From an uncultured Arachnia sp. (GTDB lineage: Bacteria; Actinomycetota; Actinomycetes; Propionibacteriales; Propionibacteriaceae): DNA of 64,000 nucleotides. Below the pieces are notes generated by a model. It made no database searches and was not told the DNA's origin. It saw nothing but the letters and a program-made list of their open reading frames with translations. The stretch is from NCBI GenBank assembly GCA_947493995.1, contig CANLTJ010000001.1, positions 186,001 through 250,000 on the forward strand. Direction: 5' to 3'. The position numbers and the translations under genes were made by a program. Below, in pieces: positions 55,198-64,000 of the stretch (positions are counted from its first letter, which is position 1; each line of letters starts with the position of its first letter).

Positions 55198-56438
55198 CGC
55201 GCGCTCCCCGCCGCCAAGATGCTCGTCATGCGCGGTTTCGTGATGGTATTCCTGCGCGCCGCGAGGTGCGCTCGTGCCTGCGGGGTGTCGCGAGCACACG
55301 CGAGAAGGATGCCAACGGCAAGGAGATTGGCCAGCAGGGCGGATCCTCCCGAGGAGACGAAGGGAAGAGGGATCCCGAGCACCGGGAGGAGGTGCATCAC
55401 AACCATGATGTTGATAAGTCCTTGGACCAGGAGCCATCCAGTGATGCCAGCGGCAACGATGCGATTGAAGAGTCTGTCAGAGCGCAGGGCGATCGAGAAG
55501 CCGGCGCGGGCCAGGATCGCGAACATGGCGATCACCACGAGTACGCCGAAAAGTCCCAGCTCCTCACCGATGACGGCGAAGATGAAGTCAGTGTGTGCCG
55601 CGTCCTTCAGTCCTCCCCACTTCTGCCTGCTGGCGCCCAACCCGAGTCCCCACCATCCCCCGGAAGCGAGCGCATAGACGGCGGCCATGGGCTGCGACGA
55701 GAGGTCCGTGTTGGAGCTCGGGTCCCAGAAGACCCTCATGCGCGACATGCGGTTCGGGGAGCCGATCACGAGCAGCGCCACGCCTGTGATGGCGACGACG
55801 GCGGCCGGGACCAGCAGCCTAAATGAGGTACCGACGAAGAAGAGGAGGGCCGCGATGATGATGCCCACCACGATGCCGGTGCCGAGATCCCGCCCCGCCA
55901 GGATGAGGGCGAGGATGAGAGCGGCGCCCGGTATGAACGGTACGAGCAACTGCGGTACCTCATGCAGACGGCCTCGCTTCGTGTGCCAGATGCCGGCGGC
56001 CCACACGATGAGGCCCAGCTTTGCGAACTCCGATGGCTGGAAGGTGAAGCCTGCGACGTTGATCCAGTTCTGGTTGCCGTTGACAGTGTGTCCCAAAGGA
56101 CTCAACACCAGAAGCAGTCCGACCATGGACAGCCCCCATCCCAGCCATCCCATGCGCTGGATGACGCGGGGATTGATGCGGCCGATCACGACGGCACCGA
56201 TGATTCCGGCCGCCATGAACACGAGCTGACGGATGGCGTAGTAGTAGGGGGATCGCCCACTGAACTGGGCCTGCACCGACGAGGCCGAGAGCACCATCAT
56301 GGCGCCGACGGCACACAGGATGGTGACGGCGAAGCTGACCATGTACTGGTCAGCCAGAGGGGATGCCACCAGCGCACGCAGTCCCGAGGGCGCTGGTGCC
56401 TGTCGCGGCTGCGAGGCGGTGTCAGTGGCAACGGCCAT
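55194..56438 (-). CDS. ftsW: Peptidoglycan polymerase FtsW (SEDS family)
   Basis: 414 aa with about ten helices, the SEDS motifs QPSEFAKLG and LAGRDLGTGIVV, and the C-terminal GIPLPFVSSGGSA. FtsW polymerises glycan strands at the septum together with FtsI. It is 32 bp from murD and overlaps murG. Confidence 0.95.
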   Translation of the reverse strand: MAVATDTASQPRQAPAPSGLRALVASPLADQYMVSFAVTILCAVGAMMVLSASSVQAQFSGRSPYYYAIRQLVFMAAGIIGAVVIGRINPRVIQRMGWLGWGLSMVGLLLVLSPLGHTVNGNQNWINVAGFTFQPSEFAKLGLIVWAAGIWHTKRGRLHEVPQLLVPFIPGAALILALILAGRDLGTGIVVGIIIAALLFFVGTSFRLLVPAAVVAITGVALLVIGSPNRMSRMRVFWDPSSNTDLSSQPMAAVYALASGGWWGLGLGASRQKWGGLKDAAHTDFIFAVIGEELGLFGVLVVIAMFAILARAGFSIALRSDRLFNRIVAAGITGWLLVQGLINIMVVMHLLPVLGIPLPFVSSGGSALLANLLAVGILLACARDTPQARAHLAARRNTITKPRMTSILAAGSAR

Positions 56439-56470
56439 GGTGGGCAGGTGTCCCTTCGGCGTCGGCGATG

Positions 56471-57934
56471 TCAGAGTTCTGGTCCCAGGTGGACGTGGCG
56501 TCGGACGGCAGCTGTGAACTGTTCGCCACGGTCGCCGTAGCCGGCGAACATGTCCAGGCTTGCGCAGCCGGGTGACAGGAGAACCACGTCACCGTCCCGC
56601 GCCATCTCTGCCGCCAGTGCCACCACCTGATCCATGACCCCACTCTCCGATGAATCGAGGACATGGACCGGGACCTCGGGCGCGTGTCGTGAAAGTGAAT
56701 CCGCCACCAGATGCCGGTCGATGCCGATGACGACGGCGCCCCGCATCTGGGACCCATGCTCCTGGACGAGCTCGTCGAAAGTTGTTCCCTTTGCCTGTCC
56801 ACCTGCAATCCACACGAAGGACGGGTACGCGTTCATGGCCGAGTTGGCGGCGTGGGGGTTGGTGGCCTTGGAGTCGTCGACCCATGTCACACCGTCGGCG
56901 GCCGCCACCGTCTGCATCCGGTGGCCGGCCAGCTCCACATCCTGCAATCCGCGTGCGACGGCGCCCGCGGACACGCCGAAGCTTCGGGCCAGCGCGGCCG
57001 CGGCCAGCGCGTTCTCCACGTTGTGGGGAGCATACGGGCTGACGTCGACGAGCTTGGCCACTTCGAGCGCGGAATCCTTGCGCTGTGCAACGAAGGCACG
57101 ATCCACGAGGAGGTCGTCCACGACGCCGACCATGCTGGGGGCCGGGATGCCGGTGGTGAATCCGATGGCGCGGGCACCCTCAGTGACCTCTGCCTCCTCG
57201 ACCAGCTTCTCAGTGGCCGGTTCGGCCACGTTGTAGACGGCTGCATGGCGCACCCCGGCGTAGATTCTGGCCTTGTCCGCGACGTATCGTTCGTAGCCGT
57301 CGGGACCCTCGTACCACTCGAGATGATCCGGATGCAGATTCAGCACCACCGCCGAGTGCATCTCGACGGTGTGCATCCAGTGCAACTGGAAGCTGGACAG
57401 CTCCACGGCCAGGACGTCATAGGCGGTGTCGTCAAGGATCGCTTCCACGATGGGCCGGCCGATGTTGCCGACGGCGGCCGTGGCGAGGCCCTCAGCACGC
57501 AGCATGGACTCCAGCATCTGGGTGGTGGTGGTCTTGCCGTTGGTGCCGGTGACCGCGAGCCACGGCACTACGCGATCCGGATGCATCATGCGCCACGCCA
57601 ACTCGGTCTCGCCCCAGATGGGAACCCCGCGAGCCGCCGCCTGCTGCAGCAGCGGCGCGCTCGGACGCCACCCCGGTGAGGTGACCACCAGGTCCACGTC
57701 GTCGGGCAATGTACTCGTGGCACCGGGACCGAGCCGTACCGTGACGTCCAACATCTCGAGCAGGGAGGCCTTGTCGGCGTGCTTCTCGGACTCATCGAGG
57801 ACGGTGATGCGGGCACCCAACGACATCAGGCCATCCGCAGCGGCGAACCCCGAGACGCCCAGCCCCGCCACCACCACGTGCGCCGAGGGCCAGTCACTCA
57901 GGCGATCGGCGGTCGAAATCCACTCCTTCGTCAC
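56471..57934 (-). CDS. murD: UDP-N-acetylmuramoylalanine-D-glutamate ligase
   Basis: 487 aa with the Mur ligase P-loop [21 protein letters not shown] and the [10 protein letters not shown] motif. It adds D-Glu to UDP-MurNAc-L-Ala. GTG 57934 overlaps the mraY stop by 4 bp; the ORF track start 58033 lies inside mraY. Confidence 0.96.
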   Translation of the reverse strand: MTKEWISTADRLSDWPSAHVVVAGLGVSGFAAADGLMSLGARITVLDESEKHADKASLLEMLDVTVRLGPGATSTLPDDVDLVVTSPGWRPSAPLLQQAAARGVPIWGETELAWRMMHPDRVVPWLAVTGTNGKTTTTQMLESMLRAEGLATAAVGNIGRPIVEAILDDTAYDVLAVELSSFQLHWMHTVEMHSAVVLNLHPDHLEWYEGPDGYERYVADKARIYAGVRHAAVYNVAEPATEKLVEEAEVTEGARAIGFTTGIPAPSMVGVVDDLLVDRAFVAQRKDSALEVAKLVDVSPYAPHNVENALAAAALARSFGVSAGAVARGLQDVELAGHRMQTVAAADGVTWVDDSKATNPHAANSAMNAYPSFVWIAGGQAKGTTFDELVQEHGSQMRGAVVIGIDRHLVADSLSRHAPEVPVHVLDSSESGVMDQVVALAAEMARDGDVVLLSPGCASLDMFAGYGDRGEQFTAAVRRHVHLGPEL

Positions 57935-59001
57935 TGTCCCACCACCCATTCCGCGTAGAAGATGCCGAGCCCCACCGCCACGCAGAGACCGCTGATGATC
58001 CAGAACCGTATGGTGACGGTGATCTCCTGCCATCCGAGCAGTTCGAAGTGGTGGTGAATGGGTGACATCTTGAAGATTCGTTTGCCCCTGGTCAGTTTGA
58101 AGTAGGCCACCTGCAGAGTCACGGAGCCTGCCTCCATCACGAAGAGGAAACCCATGATGACCAGCAGGAGTTCTGTGCGGGTCATGACGGCCAGTCCCGC
58201 GAGCGCACCGCCGAGAGCCATCGAGCCGGTGTCACCCATGAAAATCTTCGCGGGTTTGGCGTTCCACCAGAGGAACCCGAAGCAGGCCCCGGCGAGTGCG
58301 AGCGCGACGACAGCCACGTCGTAGGGATCGCGGACCTCATAACACCGTGGACCGGCCGTCGATGTGCGGGCGCACCACTGGTTGTACTGCCAGATGTTGA
58401 CCAGGGCGTACGCGGCGAAGACCAGCGTGGCGCTGCCGGCGGCGAGTCCATCGAGGCCATCGGTCAGATTCACGGCATTGGACCACGCCATCACCTGGAA
58501 CAGGATCCAGACGACGGCGACGATGAACGGCAGGTAGAGCCAGGGAATGTCGCGGAGGAAGGAGACCAGCTGGGAACCGGGGGTCAGTCCACGCTCGTTG
58601 GGAACGCTCAGGGCGAGGACCCCGAAGACAGCCCCGATCAGGAACTGGCCGATGAGTTTGCCGCGCGCTGTGAGCCCGAGCGATCGCTCAGCGGAGATTT
58701 TTGCCCAGTCATCGAGGAATCCGAGGACACCCATGGCGGCCATCAACCCGAGCAGCAGCACCCCGGAGTAGGTGGGTGGCGTGAGACGGATGAGGTGGGC
58801 GATGAAGTAGGACAGGACCACCGCGATGACGATGACTATTCCCCCCATGGTGGGGGTACCGCGCTTGACGAGGTGCTCCTTGGGGCCGTCCTCCCGGACA
58901 AACTGCCCGTACTGCCTGACCGTCAGGAACTTGATCAGGCGCGGTGTGCCGATGAGGGTGAACACCAGCGAGAGCCCTCCGGCCAGCAGAATGGTGATCA
59001 T
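57931..59001 (-). CDS. mraY: Phospho-N-acetylmuramoyl-pentapeptide transferase MraY
   Basis: 356 aa, ten predicted helices, with the family motifs [27 protein letters not shown] and [10 protein letters not shown]. It makes lipid I in the membrane. ATG 59001 overlaps the murF stop (ATGA). A loop around residues 225-245 ([16 protein letters not shown]) carries two cysteines not typical of E. coli MraY. Confidence 0.96.
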   Translation of the reverse strand: MITILLAGGLSLVFTLIGTPRLIKFLTVRQYGQFVREDGPKEHLVKRGTPTMGGIVIVIAVVLSYFIAHLIRLTPPTYSGVLLLGLMAAMGVLGFLDDWAKISAERSLGLTARGKLIGQFLIGAVFGVLALSVPNERGLTPGSQLVSFLRDIPWLYLPFIVAVVWILFQVMAWSNAVNLTDGLDGLAAGSATLVFAAYALVNIWQYNQWCARTSTAGPRCYEVRDPYDVAVVALALAGACFGFLWWNAKPAKIFMGDTGSMALGGALAGLAVMTRTELLLVIMGFLFVMEAGSVTLQVAYFKLTRGKRIFKMSPIHHHFELLGWQEITVTIRFWIISGLCVAVGLGIFYAEWVVGQ

Positions 59002-60422
59002 GCGGTGTCCTCCATCAGGGCGGCGGCCACCGCTTCCAGTCCCACGCCGCGTGAGCCCTTGATGAGCACAACGTCTCCGGCGCGAAGTTCCAGCTGTGCT
59101 GCTATCTCGTCCCGGTGAGACTGCGAGGCCTCGACGCCGGCCCGGTACGCGCCCTCGCACAGTTGCGCGGAGAACTCCCCCACGGCCAGGAGCTGCGTGA
59201 CGCCGAGGTCACCGGCGAGTTGGCCGATGGCGAGATGCGCCTCCTGCGCAAGAGGTCCCAGCTCCAGCATGTCGCCCAGCACCGCGATGACGCGTGCGTG
59301 CGGGTGTTCGCTCCGCTGGGCCTCGGCCAGTTCCACGGCGGTGCGCACCGCGGCGGCCATGGAGTCAGGGTTGGCGTTGTAGGAATCGTTCAGGATCAGC
59401 ACGCCGTCGGAGCGTGGATGGAGTTCCATGCGCCAACTCGATCGGGGCTCGGCGGACGCGAGCCGGGAGGCGACGTCCTCGACGGCGGCTCCGGTGGCGA
59501 GGGCGGCAGCGGCAGCGGCCAGCGCATTGGAGACCTGGTGGCGGCCGACGAGCTTCAGCTGCACGGGAACTGACTGCTCCCGTGCGTTACGCACCACGAC
59601 CAGATCGAAGCGCGGTTGGCTGAAGGCACCCATCGCCACGTTCCGGGCGGCCACCTGCAGATCGCCGGGCGGCAGCTCACCCTCGCCGAACCAGGCCAGG
59701 CGGGCGCCGGTGTGCTCCCGCATGTCCGCGACGCGGGGATCATCGGCGTTCAGGACGGCCCAGCCGGTGCCGTCCAACCCCTCCACCAGTTCGCGTTTGG
59801 CCAGCGCTGTCTGCTCCAGCCCACCGAACTCTCCGACGTGTGCATGACCCACATTGAGCACCACCGCCACGTCGAGGGGTACGAGCGACGTGAGCCATGC
59901 GATGTGCCCGATCCCCCGTGCCCCCATCTCACTCACGAGGTATGCGGTCTGGTCCCCGATCCGGCACGCCGTCAGGGGAACACCGATCTCGTTGTTCTGG
60001 CTGCCGGTGGGAGCCACCGTCTCGCCTGCTCCCTCGAGCACGTGGGCCAGGAGGTCCTTCGTGCTGGTCTTGCCCGAGGAGCCGGTGATGCCGATGCTCA
60101 CCAGTCCGCGACGGCGTGCCTCGCGAACCACGCCGCGGGCCAACGCCGACAGCCCTGCCACGGTGTCCTCCACCAGCAGGTGCGGCACCTCTGCCTCGGT
60201 TGCGCGGTTCCCCATGACGGCCGCAGCTCCGGCCCGGGCGGCGCTGGGCGCGTAGTCGTGGCCGTCCACCCGTTCGCCGGGGATCGCAAGGAACAGTGCA
60301 CCGTTGGTCGCGGAGCGATTGTCCAGCACCACATCGGGGCCCACCATCACGTCGTCGCCAAAGAGCTCAACCGGTGAGGGGCGCATGAGCGCCACGAGCT
60401 CAGACAGCATGCGGGGCCTCAT
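58998..60422 (-). CDS. murF: UDP-N-acetylmuramoyl-tripeptide-D-alanyl-D-alanine ligase
   Basis: 474 aa with the P-loop GSSGKTSTKDL, the MurF start around DVVLDNRSATNGALFLAI, and NDSYNANPDSM. It adds D-Ala-D-Ala to the stem peptide. It overlaps murE and mraY by 4 bp each. Confidence 0.96.
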   Translation of the reverse strand: MRPRMLSELVALMRPSPVELFGDDVMVGPDVVLDNRSATNGALFLAIPGERVDGHDYAPSAARAGAAAVMGNRATEAEVPHLLVEDTVAGLSALARGVVREARRRGLVSIGITGSSGKTSTKDLLAHVLEGAGETVAPTGSQNNEIGVPLTACRIGDQTAYLVSEMGARGIGHIAWLTSLVPLDVAVVLNVGHAHVGEFGGLEQTALAKRELVEGLDGTGWAVLNADDPRVADMREHTGARLAWFGEGELPPGDLQVAARNVAMGAFSQPRFDLVVVRNAREQSVPVQLKLVGRHQVSNALAAAAAALATGAAVEDVASRLASAEPRSSWRMELHPRSDGVLILNDSYNANPDSMAAAVRTAVELAEAQRSEHPHARVIAVLGDMLELGPLAQEAHLAIGQLAGDLGVTQLLAVGEFSAQLCEGAYRAGVEASQSHRDEIAAQLELRAGDVVLIKGSRGVGLEAVAAALMEDTA

Positions 60423-61945
60423 CCGGGCTTTCCTTCCGTCTTCTGCAACCAGGCACGGCGTGCCTCCACGGCGTCGTCGAAATCGAGCACTTCCCGCCCG
60501 ACCTGCTGTCCACGCTCGTGTCCCTTGCCAAGGATCGCCACCACACTACCGGCGCCAGCCCTACCGAGTGCATGCTCGATGGCGGCCCTGCGGCCAGCAA
60601 CCTCTGCGACGTCCCCCCTGGCCTGTGCGGTTCCGGCCAGCATGGCCGCCCTGATACTCGCAGGGTCCTCCGTGCGCGGATTGTCATCAGTCACCACCAA
60701 CAGATGGGAGTGTTTCGCGGCTGCCGCTCCCATCAATGGCCTCTTCTCCCGGTCCCTGTCCCCACCGCACCCCAGCACGGTGATGATGTGGTCGAAGGAC
60801 TGGGCCAGGGCATCCAGCGTCGCCGTGACGGCTTGGGGCGTGTGCGCGAAATCGACGATGACCGACGGCGCGTCGTCGCCGAGATCGAGCAGTTGCATAC
60901 GGCCGGGTACCTGCGCGCTCCTCAGGCCGGCGAGGGCCTGTTCGGCGGGGACGCCGACGACCTCCGCCATGGCGAGCGCCATCACCGCGTCGATCATGTT
61001 GTGCAGGCCGGGGAGCGCGATCTGCACCGGCATTTCCTGTCCGTGCAGCCTGAGCATCGCTGCGCCACCCAGCGGAGGCACCGGTGTGAAATCGGAGAGG
61101 CGCACATCCACGTCGTCGCCGGTGCCCACGGTGACCACGGCCAGTCCGGCGGCTCGCGCACGCTCGGCGATGCGCGCCCCGTGCGCGTCATCCACCCAGC
61201 AGACGGCGGCGCGCGTGTGCTCCGGGGTGAAGAGGGCGGCCTTGGCCTCGAAGTAGCGTTCCTGATCCCCGTGAAAGTCCAGGTGATCCATGCCCAGGTT
61301 GAGGAAGCCAGCCACATCCAGGACCATGCCAGCGGCCCGGTGCAGCGCCATGGCATGGCTGGAGACCTCGAGGGCGACGGCATCCGCCCCTCCTTCGAGC
61401 ATCACCGCCAACAACGCCTGCAGATCGGGCGATTCCGGCGTCGTCACGGTGGATCGGGCCGAGGGCAGCTCCTGTCCCGCCATCCTGAAACCGATCGTCC
61501 CGATCGTGCCCACCCGTTGTCCGGATGCGGTGAGTGCGAACTCCAGCAGCGCCACAGTCGTGGTCTTGCCGTTCGTGCCGGTGACACCCAGCATCCTCAA
61601 ACGCTCGGCGGGATTGGCGAACACTCGGGCAGCAATCACGCCCATGTCGCGACGAAGGTCCTCGGAGACACACACCGGGACATCGACACTGCCGACGAGG
61701 TCGGCTCCCTCCGGATCGGTGAGGATCGCCGGAGCACCTGAAGCCAACGCGGACGTCGAGAACCGCGCGCCATGGGTTGACGCGCCAGGCAGCGCCACCC
61801 AGAGAGTGTCGGCAGTCACATCACGGGAATCCACGCTGATGTCCCGGATCGAGACCTCGGATTCCGTCCCGCCGGAGACGTCGAGCCCCGCCACCAGATC
61901 GGCGAGCGGGACGGCGTCGACGTGTTGGGGTCGAATCGCTGTCAT
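60419..61945 (-). CDS. murE: UDP-MurNAc-L-Ala-D-Glu-diaminopimelate ligase
   Basis: 508 aa with P-loop [14 protein letters not shown] and the DNPR motif in TDDNPRTEDP, which in this family binds diaminopimelate rather than lysine. The cell wall should therefore be of the DAP type (LL-DAP in propionibacteria). ATG 61945 is 5 bp after ftsI; the ORF track start 62251 lies within ftsI. Confidence 0.96.
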   Translation of the reverse strand: MTAIRPQHVDAVPLADLVAGLDVSGGTESEVSIRDISVDSRDVTADTLWVALPGASTHGARFSTSALASGAPAILTDPEGADLVGSVDVPVCVSEDLRRDMGVIAARVFANPAERLRMLGVTGTNGKTTTVALLEFALTASGQRVGTIGTIGFRMAGQELPSARSTVTTPESPDLQALLAVMLEGGADAVALEVSSHAMALHRAAGMVLDVAGFLNLGMDHLDFHGDQERYFEAKAALFTPEHTRAAVCWVDDAHGARIAERARAAGLAVVTVGTGDDVDVRLSDFTPVPPLGGAAMLRLHGQEMPVQIALPGLHNMIDAVMALAMAEVVGVPAEQALAGLRSAQVPGRMQLLDLGDDAPSVIVDFAHTPQAVTATLDALAQSFDHIITVLGCGGDRDREKRPLMGAAAAKHSHLLVVTDDNPRTEDPASIRAAMLAGTAQARGDVAEVAGRRAAIEHALGRAGAGSVVAILGKGHERGQQVGREVLDFDDAVEARRAWLQKTEGKPG

Positions 61946-61949
61946 GGTG

Positions 61950-63830
61950 TCACTCGTAGTCCAGCGGGAGCTCCGGTGCGGGCGTCGTGGAGGGCAAAAC
62001 GTTGTAGCGGGGCAAGGCTGTCTGCATGATGTTCTGCACGACGGGGAGCGCCAGTTTGCTCCCCGAGCTGCCATTACTGGGTTGATCCAGGACGACGTAG
62101 ACCAGGAGTTGGGGATCCTCGGCCGGCGCCACACCCACGAAGGAGGCCGTGTACCCGTTGTAGCACTTGCAGGACGGATCGAAGCGCTGAGCCGTGCCCG
62201 ACTTGCCGGCGGTCCGATATCCGGGGATTGACCGTGACCCGTTGCCGACACCGGCGATGACCGCCTCCATCACGTCGACGACTTGCGTGGACGCCTCTTC
62301 GGAGATGACTCTCCGCTCTGTCGCCTCCGGTAGCTCAATGGGTGTTCCATCGGCGGTGGTGGCGGACTTGATGATGGTGGGTTGGTGGTAGACACCACCA
62401 TTGACCACCGCTGCCACGGCGGACGCCATCTGCACAGCGGAGACGGACAGTCCCTGCCCGAAGGAGATCTGGTCCCGTGTGTAATCGGCCATGTCGGCGC
62501 CGGGGACGGAGCCCGACGTCTCTCCCGGCAGACCCGTTTCGGGCTGGCTTCCGAGACCGAAGTCTTGCAGATAGTTGGAGAGTTGGTCCTTGGGCAGGAG
62601 GCGGGCCAGCCTGATGGTGCCAATGTTGGACGAATGCGCCACCACACCGCGGACCGTCAGATTGAGCTCCCCATGACTGAAGGCGTCCTTCACCATGCCC
62701 GAGCCTGAGGCGATCAGCGGCGGAACCTCCACACGTGTGTCCGGTTTGATCAGACCAGCGTCCATGAGGGCCGCCATCGTCAGCACCTTCTGCACGGAGC
62801 CGGGCTCGTAGGCGTCGGTCACCGCCCGATTGCCCAGGTCGCGGGTTTCCGCTTCTCCGAGTGCGGTGGGATCGAACGACGGTGCATTCGCCAGGGCGAG
62901 CAACTCGCCGGAGTGCACATTCATGACGAGCGCCATGCCCGTCTCGGCCCCGGAGGTGCTCATACCCTCGGCCAGTTCCTGCTCCGCCAGCAACTGCATG
63001 TCGTTGTCAATCGTCAAGGCGTAGTTGTTGCCGTCGACGGGCGGAACCAGGACGTTGGTGCCGAAAGGGATGCGCCCGTACCGGGAGGCGTCGTAGATGC
63101 TCTGGCCGGGTTGGCCTGCGAGTTCGTCCTCCAGGACGTTCTCCAGCCCGGCGGCGCCCACGCCCTCGCCATTGACAAATCCGACGACATTGCTGGCCAG
63201 CGACCGGTTGGGATAGGTACGGATGGGGTTTGTCTCCGCGGCCAGGCCGTACCAAGCGGGCCTGCCATCACCGTTCGCGCCCGCTCGCATGGCCGCCTCG
63301 ATCTCCAACCATGTCGCTGCCGGCACCTGCCTCTCGACGACTTCGTAGCGCGAGTACGTGCCGTCGGTCCGCTTCTTGGTCAGTGTGGGCAAATAGTCGG
63401 CGGGTTTACCGCCGAGGTGGGTGGCGAGAATCTCTGCAATGGCAGCGGGGGCCGCGTCGGCTTCAGCCTGCTGCTGCTCGGTCATGGGGTAGCGCTTGTC
63501 CGCCCCGTTGGTCACCACCTGGTCCGGATCGGCGATGATGCGCATCGCGGGTTCCGTCGCGGCCAGCACTGCGCCGTTGCGATCCGTGATGGTGCCCCTG
63601 GTGGCGGGCAGTGTGGAGGCGGACTGCATCTTGGTAGCTGCCTCGTCGGCGAAAGCCTCGGCGTCGATGGCCTGCAGCTGGAAGGCACGCCCGCCGCACA
63701 GCACAATGATGAGGGCGCCGATCACCATGGCCGAGCGGATGCGCAGCGAGGACCGCCCGATGGGGAGCTGCCAGCTGCGGCGGTAGCGACGGGGTGTGGA
63801 TGCCGCGGGGCGACGATTGCTCGCGCTCAC
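61950..63830 (-). CDS. ftsI: Division-specific transpeptidase FtsI (class B PBP)
   Basis: 626 aa: short cytoplasmic N-terminus, one transmembrane anchor (MVIGALIIVLCGGRAFQLQA), dimerisation domain with RGTITDRNGAVLA, and a transpeptidase domain with SxxK (EPGSVQK), SxN (SSN in VAHSSNIG) and KSGTA. A CKC pair (DPSCKCYNG) lies near the active site. No PASTA domain. GTG 63830 overlaps the stop of the upstream gene by 4 bp. Confidence 0.96.
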   Translation of the reverse strand: MSASNRRPAASTPRRYRRSWQLPIGRSSLRIRSAMVIGALIIVLCGGRAFQLQAIDAEAFADEAATKMQSASTLPATRGTITDRNGAVLAATEPAMRIIADPDQVVTNGADKRYPMTEQQQAEADAAPAAIAEILATHLGGKPADYLPTLTKKRTDGTYSRYEVVERQVPAATWLEIEAAMRAGANGDGRPAWYGLAAETNPIRTYPNRSLASNVVGFVNGEGVGAAGLENVLEDELAGQPGQSIYDASRYGRIPFGTNVLVPPVDGNNYALTIDNDMQLLAEQELAEGMSTSGAETGMALVMNVHSGELLALANAPSFDPTALGEAETRDLGNRAVTDAYEPGSVQKVLTMAALMDAGLIKPDTRVEVPPLIASGSGMVKDAFSHGELNLTVRGVVAHSSNIGTIRLARLLPKDQLSNYLQDFGLGSQPETGLPGETSGSVPGADMADYTRDQISFGQGLSVSAVQMASAVAAVVNGGVYHQPTIIKSATTADGTPIELPEATERRVISEEASTQVVDVMEAVIAGVGNGSRSIPGYRTAGKSGTAQRFDPSCKCYNGYTASFVGVAPAEDPQLLVYVVLDQPSNGSSGSKLALPVVQNIMQTALPRYNVLPSTTPAPELPLDYE

Positions 63831-64000
63831 CGCTGCGCACCCGGAGCCATGGGAAGGGCTGAGGACGCTGCGGCTGCCGCTTCTTCGTCGGTGTGCAGTG
63901 AGACCGACGGTCGTCGAAGGTGTGGCGCCTCATCGCCGAGAACGGGCGTGGCATCCCCCAAAATCGCGCCATCGGAGAGCCGGATGAACACCGGGTTGGG
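63827..64000 (-). CDS. FtsL-like division protein, C-terminal part only
   Basis: The last 57 codons of a gene entering from the right edge, read in frame to the TGA at 63827. The segment (NPVFIRLSDGAILGD, then an Ala-rich tail) resembles the C-terminus of actinobacterial FtsL-like septum proteins and lies where ftsL belongs, between rsmH and ftsI. The GTGA overlap with ftsI supports the reading. The N-terminal helix is outside the window. Confidence 0.65.
   Translation of the reverse strand, partial: PNPVFIRLSDGAILGDATPVLGDEAPHLRRPSVSLHTDEEAAAAASSALPMAPGAQR

Overview
The window comes from the chromosome of a high-GC Gram-positive actinobacterium, most likely a member of the Propionibacteriaceae or a close relative. 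The evidence is the combination of WhiA, RbpA, a Wag31-type DivIVA, OpcA, PdtaR (ANTAR), a mycothiol-dependent isomerase-like enzyme, a class F sortase, a SufR-headed suf operon, a DAP-type MurE and many leaderless genes. I cannot name the species from sequence alone. Almost everything is conserved housekeeping; two stretches (about 1.2-4.45 kb and about 25.0-30.1 kb) look accessory.

Layout. 1-1.2 kb: divergent ABC-F protein and ThpR. 1.2-4.45 kb: a two-component locus (NarL-type regulator, small membrane protein, 52-aa Trp/Cys-rich peptide, histidine kinase) closed by a 169-bp inverted-repeat element. 4.4-11.1 kb: iron-sulfur assembly operon sufR-B-D-Rieske-C-S-U-sufT on the minus strand. 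11.2-14.7 kb: ABC exporter, heme A synthase ctaA and convergent ctaB. 14.85-18.05 kb: zwf-opcA-pgl (oxidative pentose phosphate entry). 18.05-18.7 kb: rbpA, secG. 18.9-24.97 kb: tpiA-pgk-gap glycolytic operon and whiA-yvcK-rapZ. 25.0-30.1 kb: biotin ECF transporter bioYMN, a short-chain dehydrogenase and three toxin-antitoxin modules, interrupting what is usually a uvrC-rapZ-yvcK-whiA string. 30.1-38.7 kb: uvrC, uvrA, a DinB-like enzyme, uvrB, coaE. 38.8-44.6 kb: small membrane protein, rpsA, sortase, polA, thioesterase. 44.6-47.0 kb: pdtaR, tRNA-Leu(CAA), pyk. 47.0-64 kb: rluD, lspA, dksA-like, divIVA, sepF, ftsZ, ftsQ, murC, murG, ftsW, murD, mraY, murF, murE, ftsI and the 3' end of an ftsL-like gene: the division and cell wall (dcw) cluster, transcribed leftward with mostly 4-bp stop/start overlaps.

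How the genes work together. The suf genes build Fe-S clusters under SufR, whose likely operator is a 32-bp dyad between sufR and the divergent ABC exporter. CtaA/CtaB make heme A for cytochrome oxidase. Zwf/OpcA/Pgl supply NADPH, and Gap/Pgk/Tpi/Pyk cover lower glycolysis. The dcw block makes lipid II (MurC-G, MraY) and builds the septum (FtsZ, SepF, DivIVA, FtsQ, FtsW, FtsI). A palindrome matching the known BioQ type precedes bioYMN.

Most notable observations: (i) an unrecognised peptide/kinase/regulator locus that could be a peptide-signalling system; (ii) a MITE-like element whose terminal TAGGG supplies the stop codons of both flanking genes, with a second solo end doing the same for a ParE toxin gene; (iii) a window-wide set of leaderless start codons with TANNNT boxes 6-8 nt upstream; (iv) a probable CTG start for lspA; (v) the toxin-antitoxin island inside the uvrC/rapZ neighbourhood.
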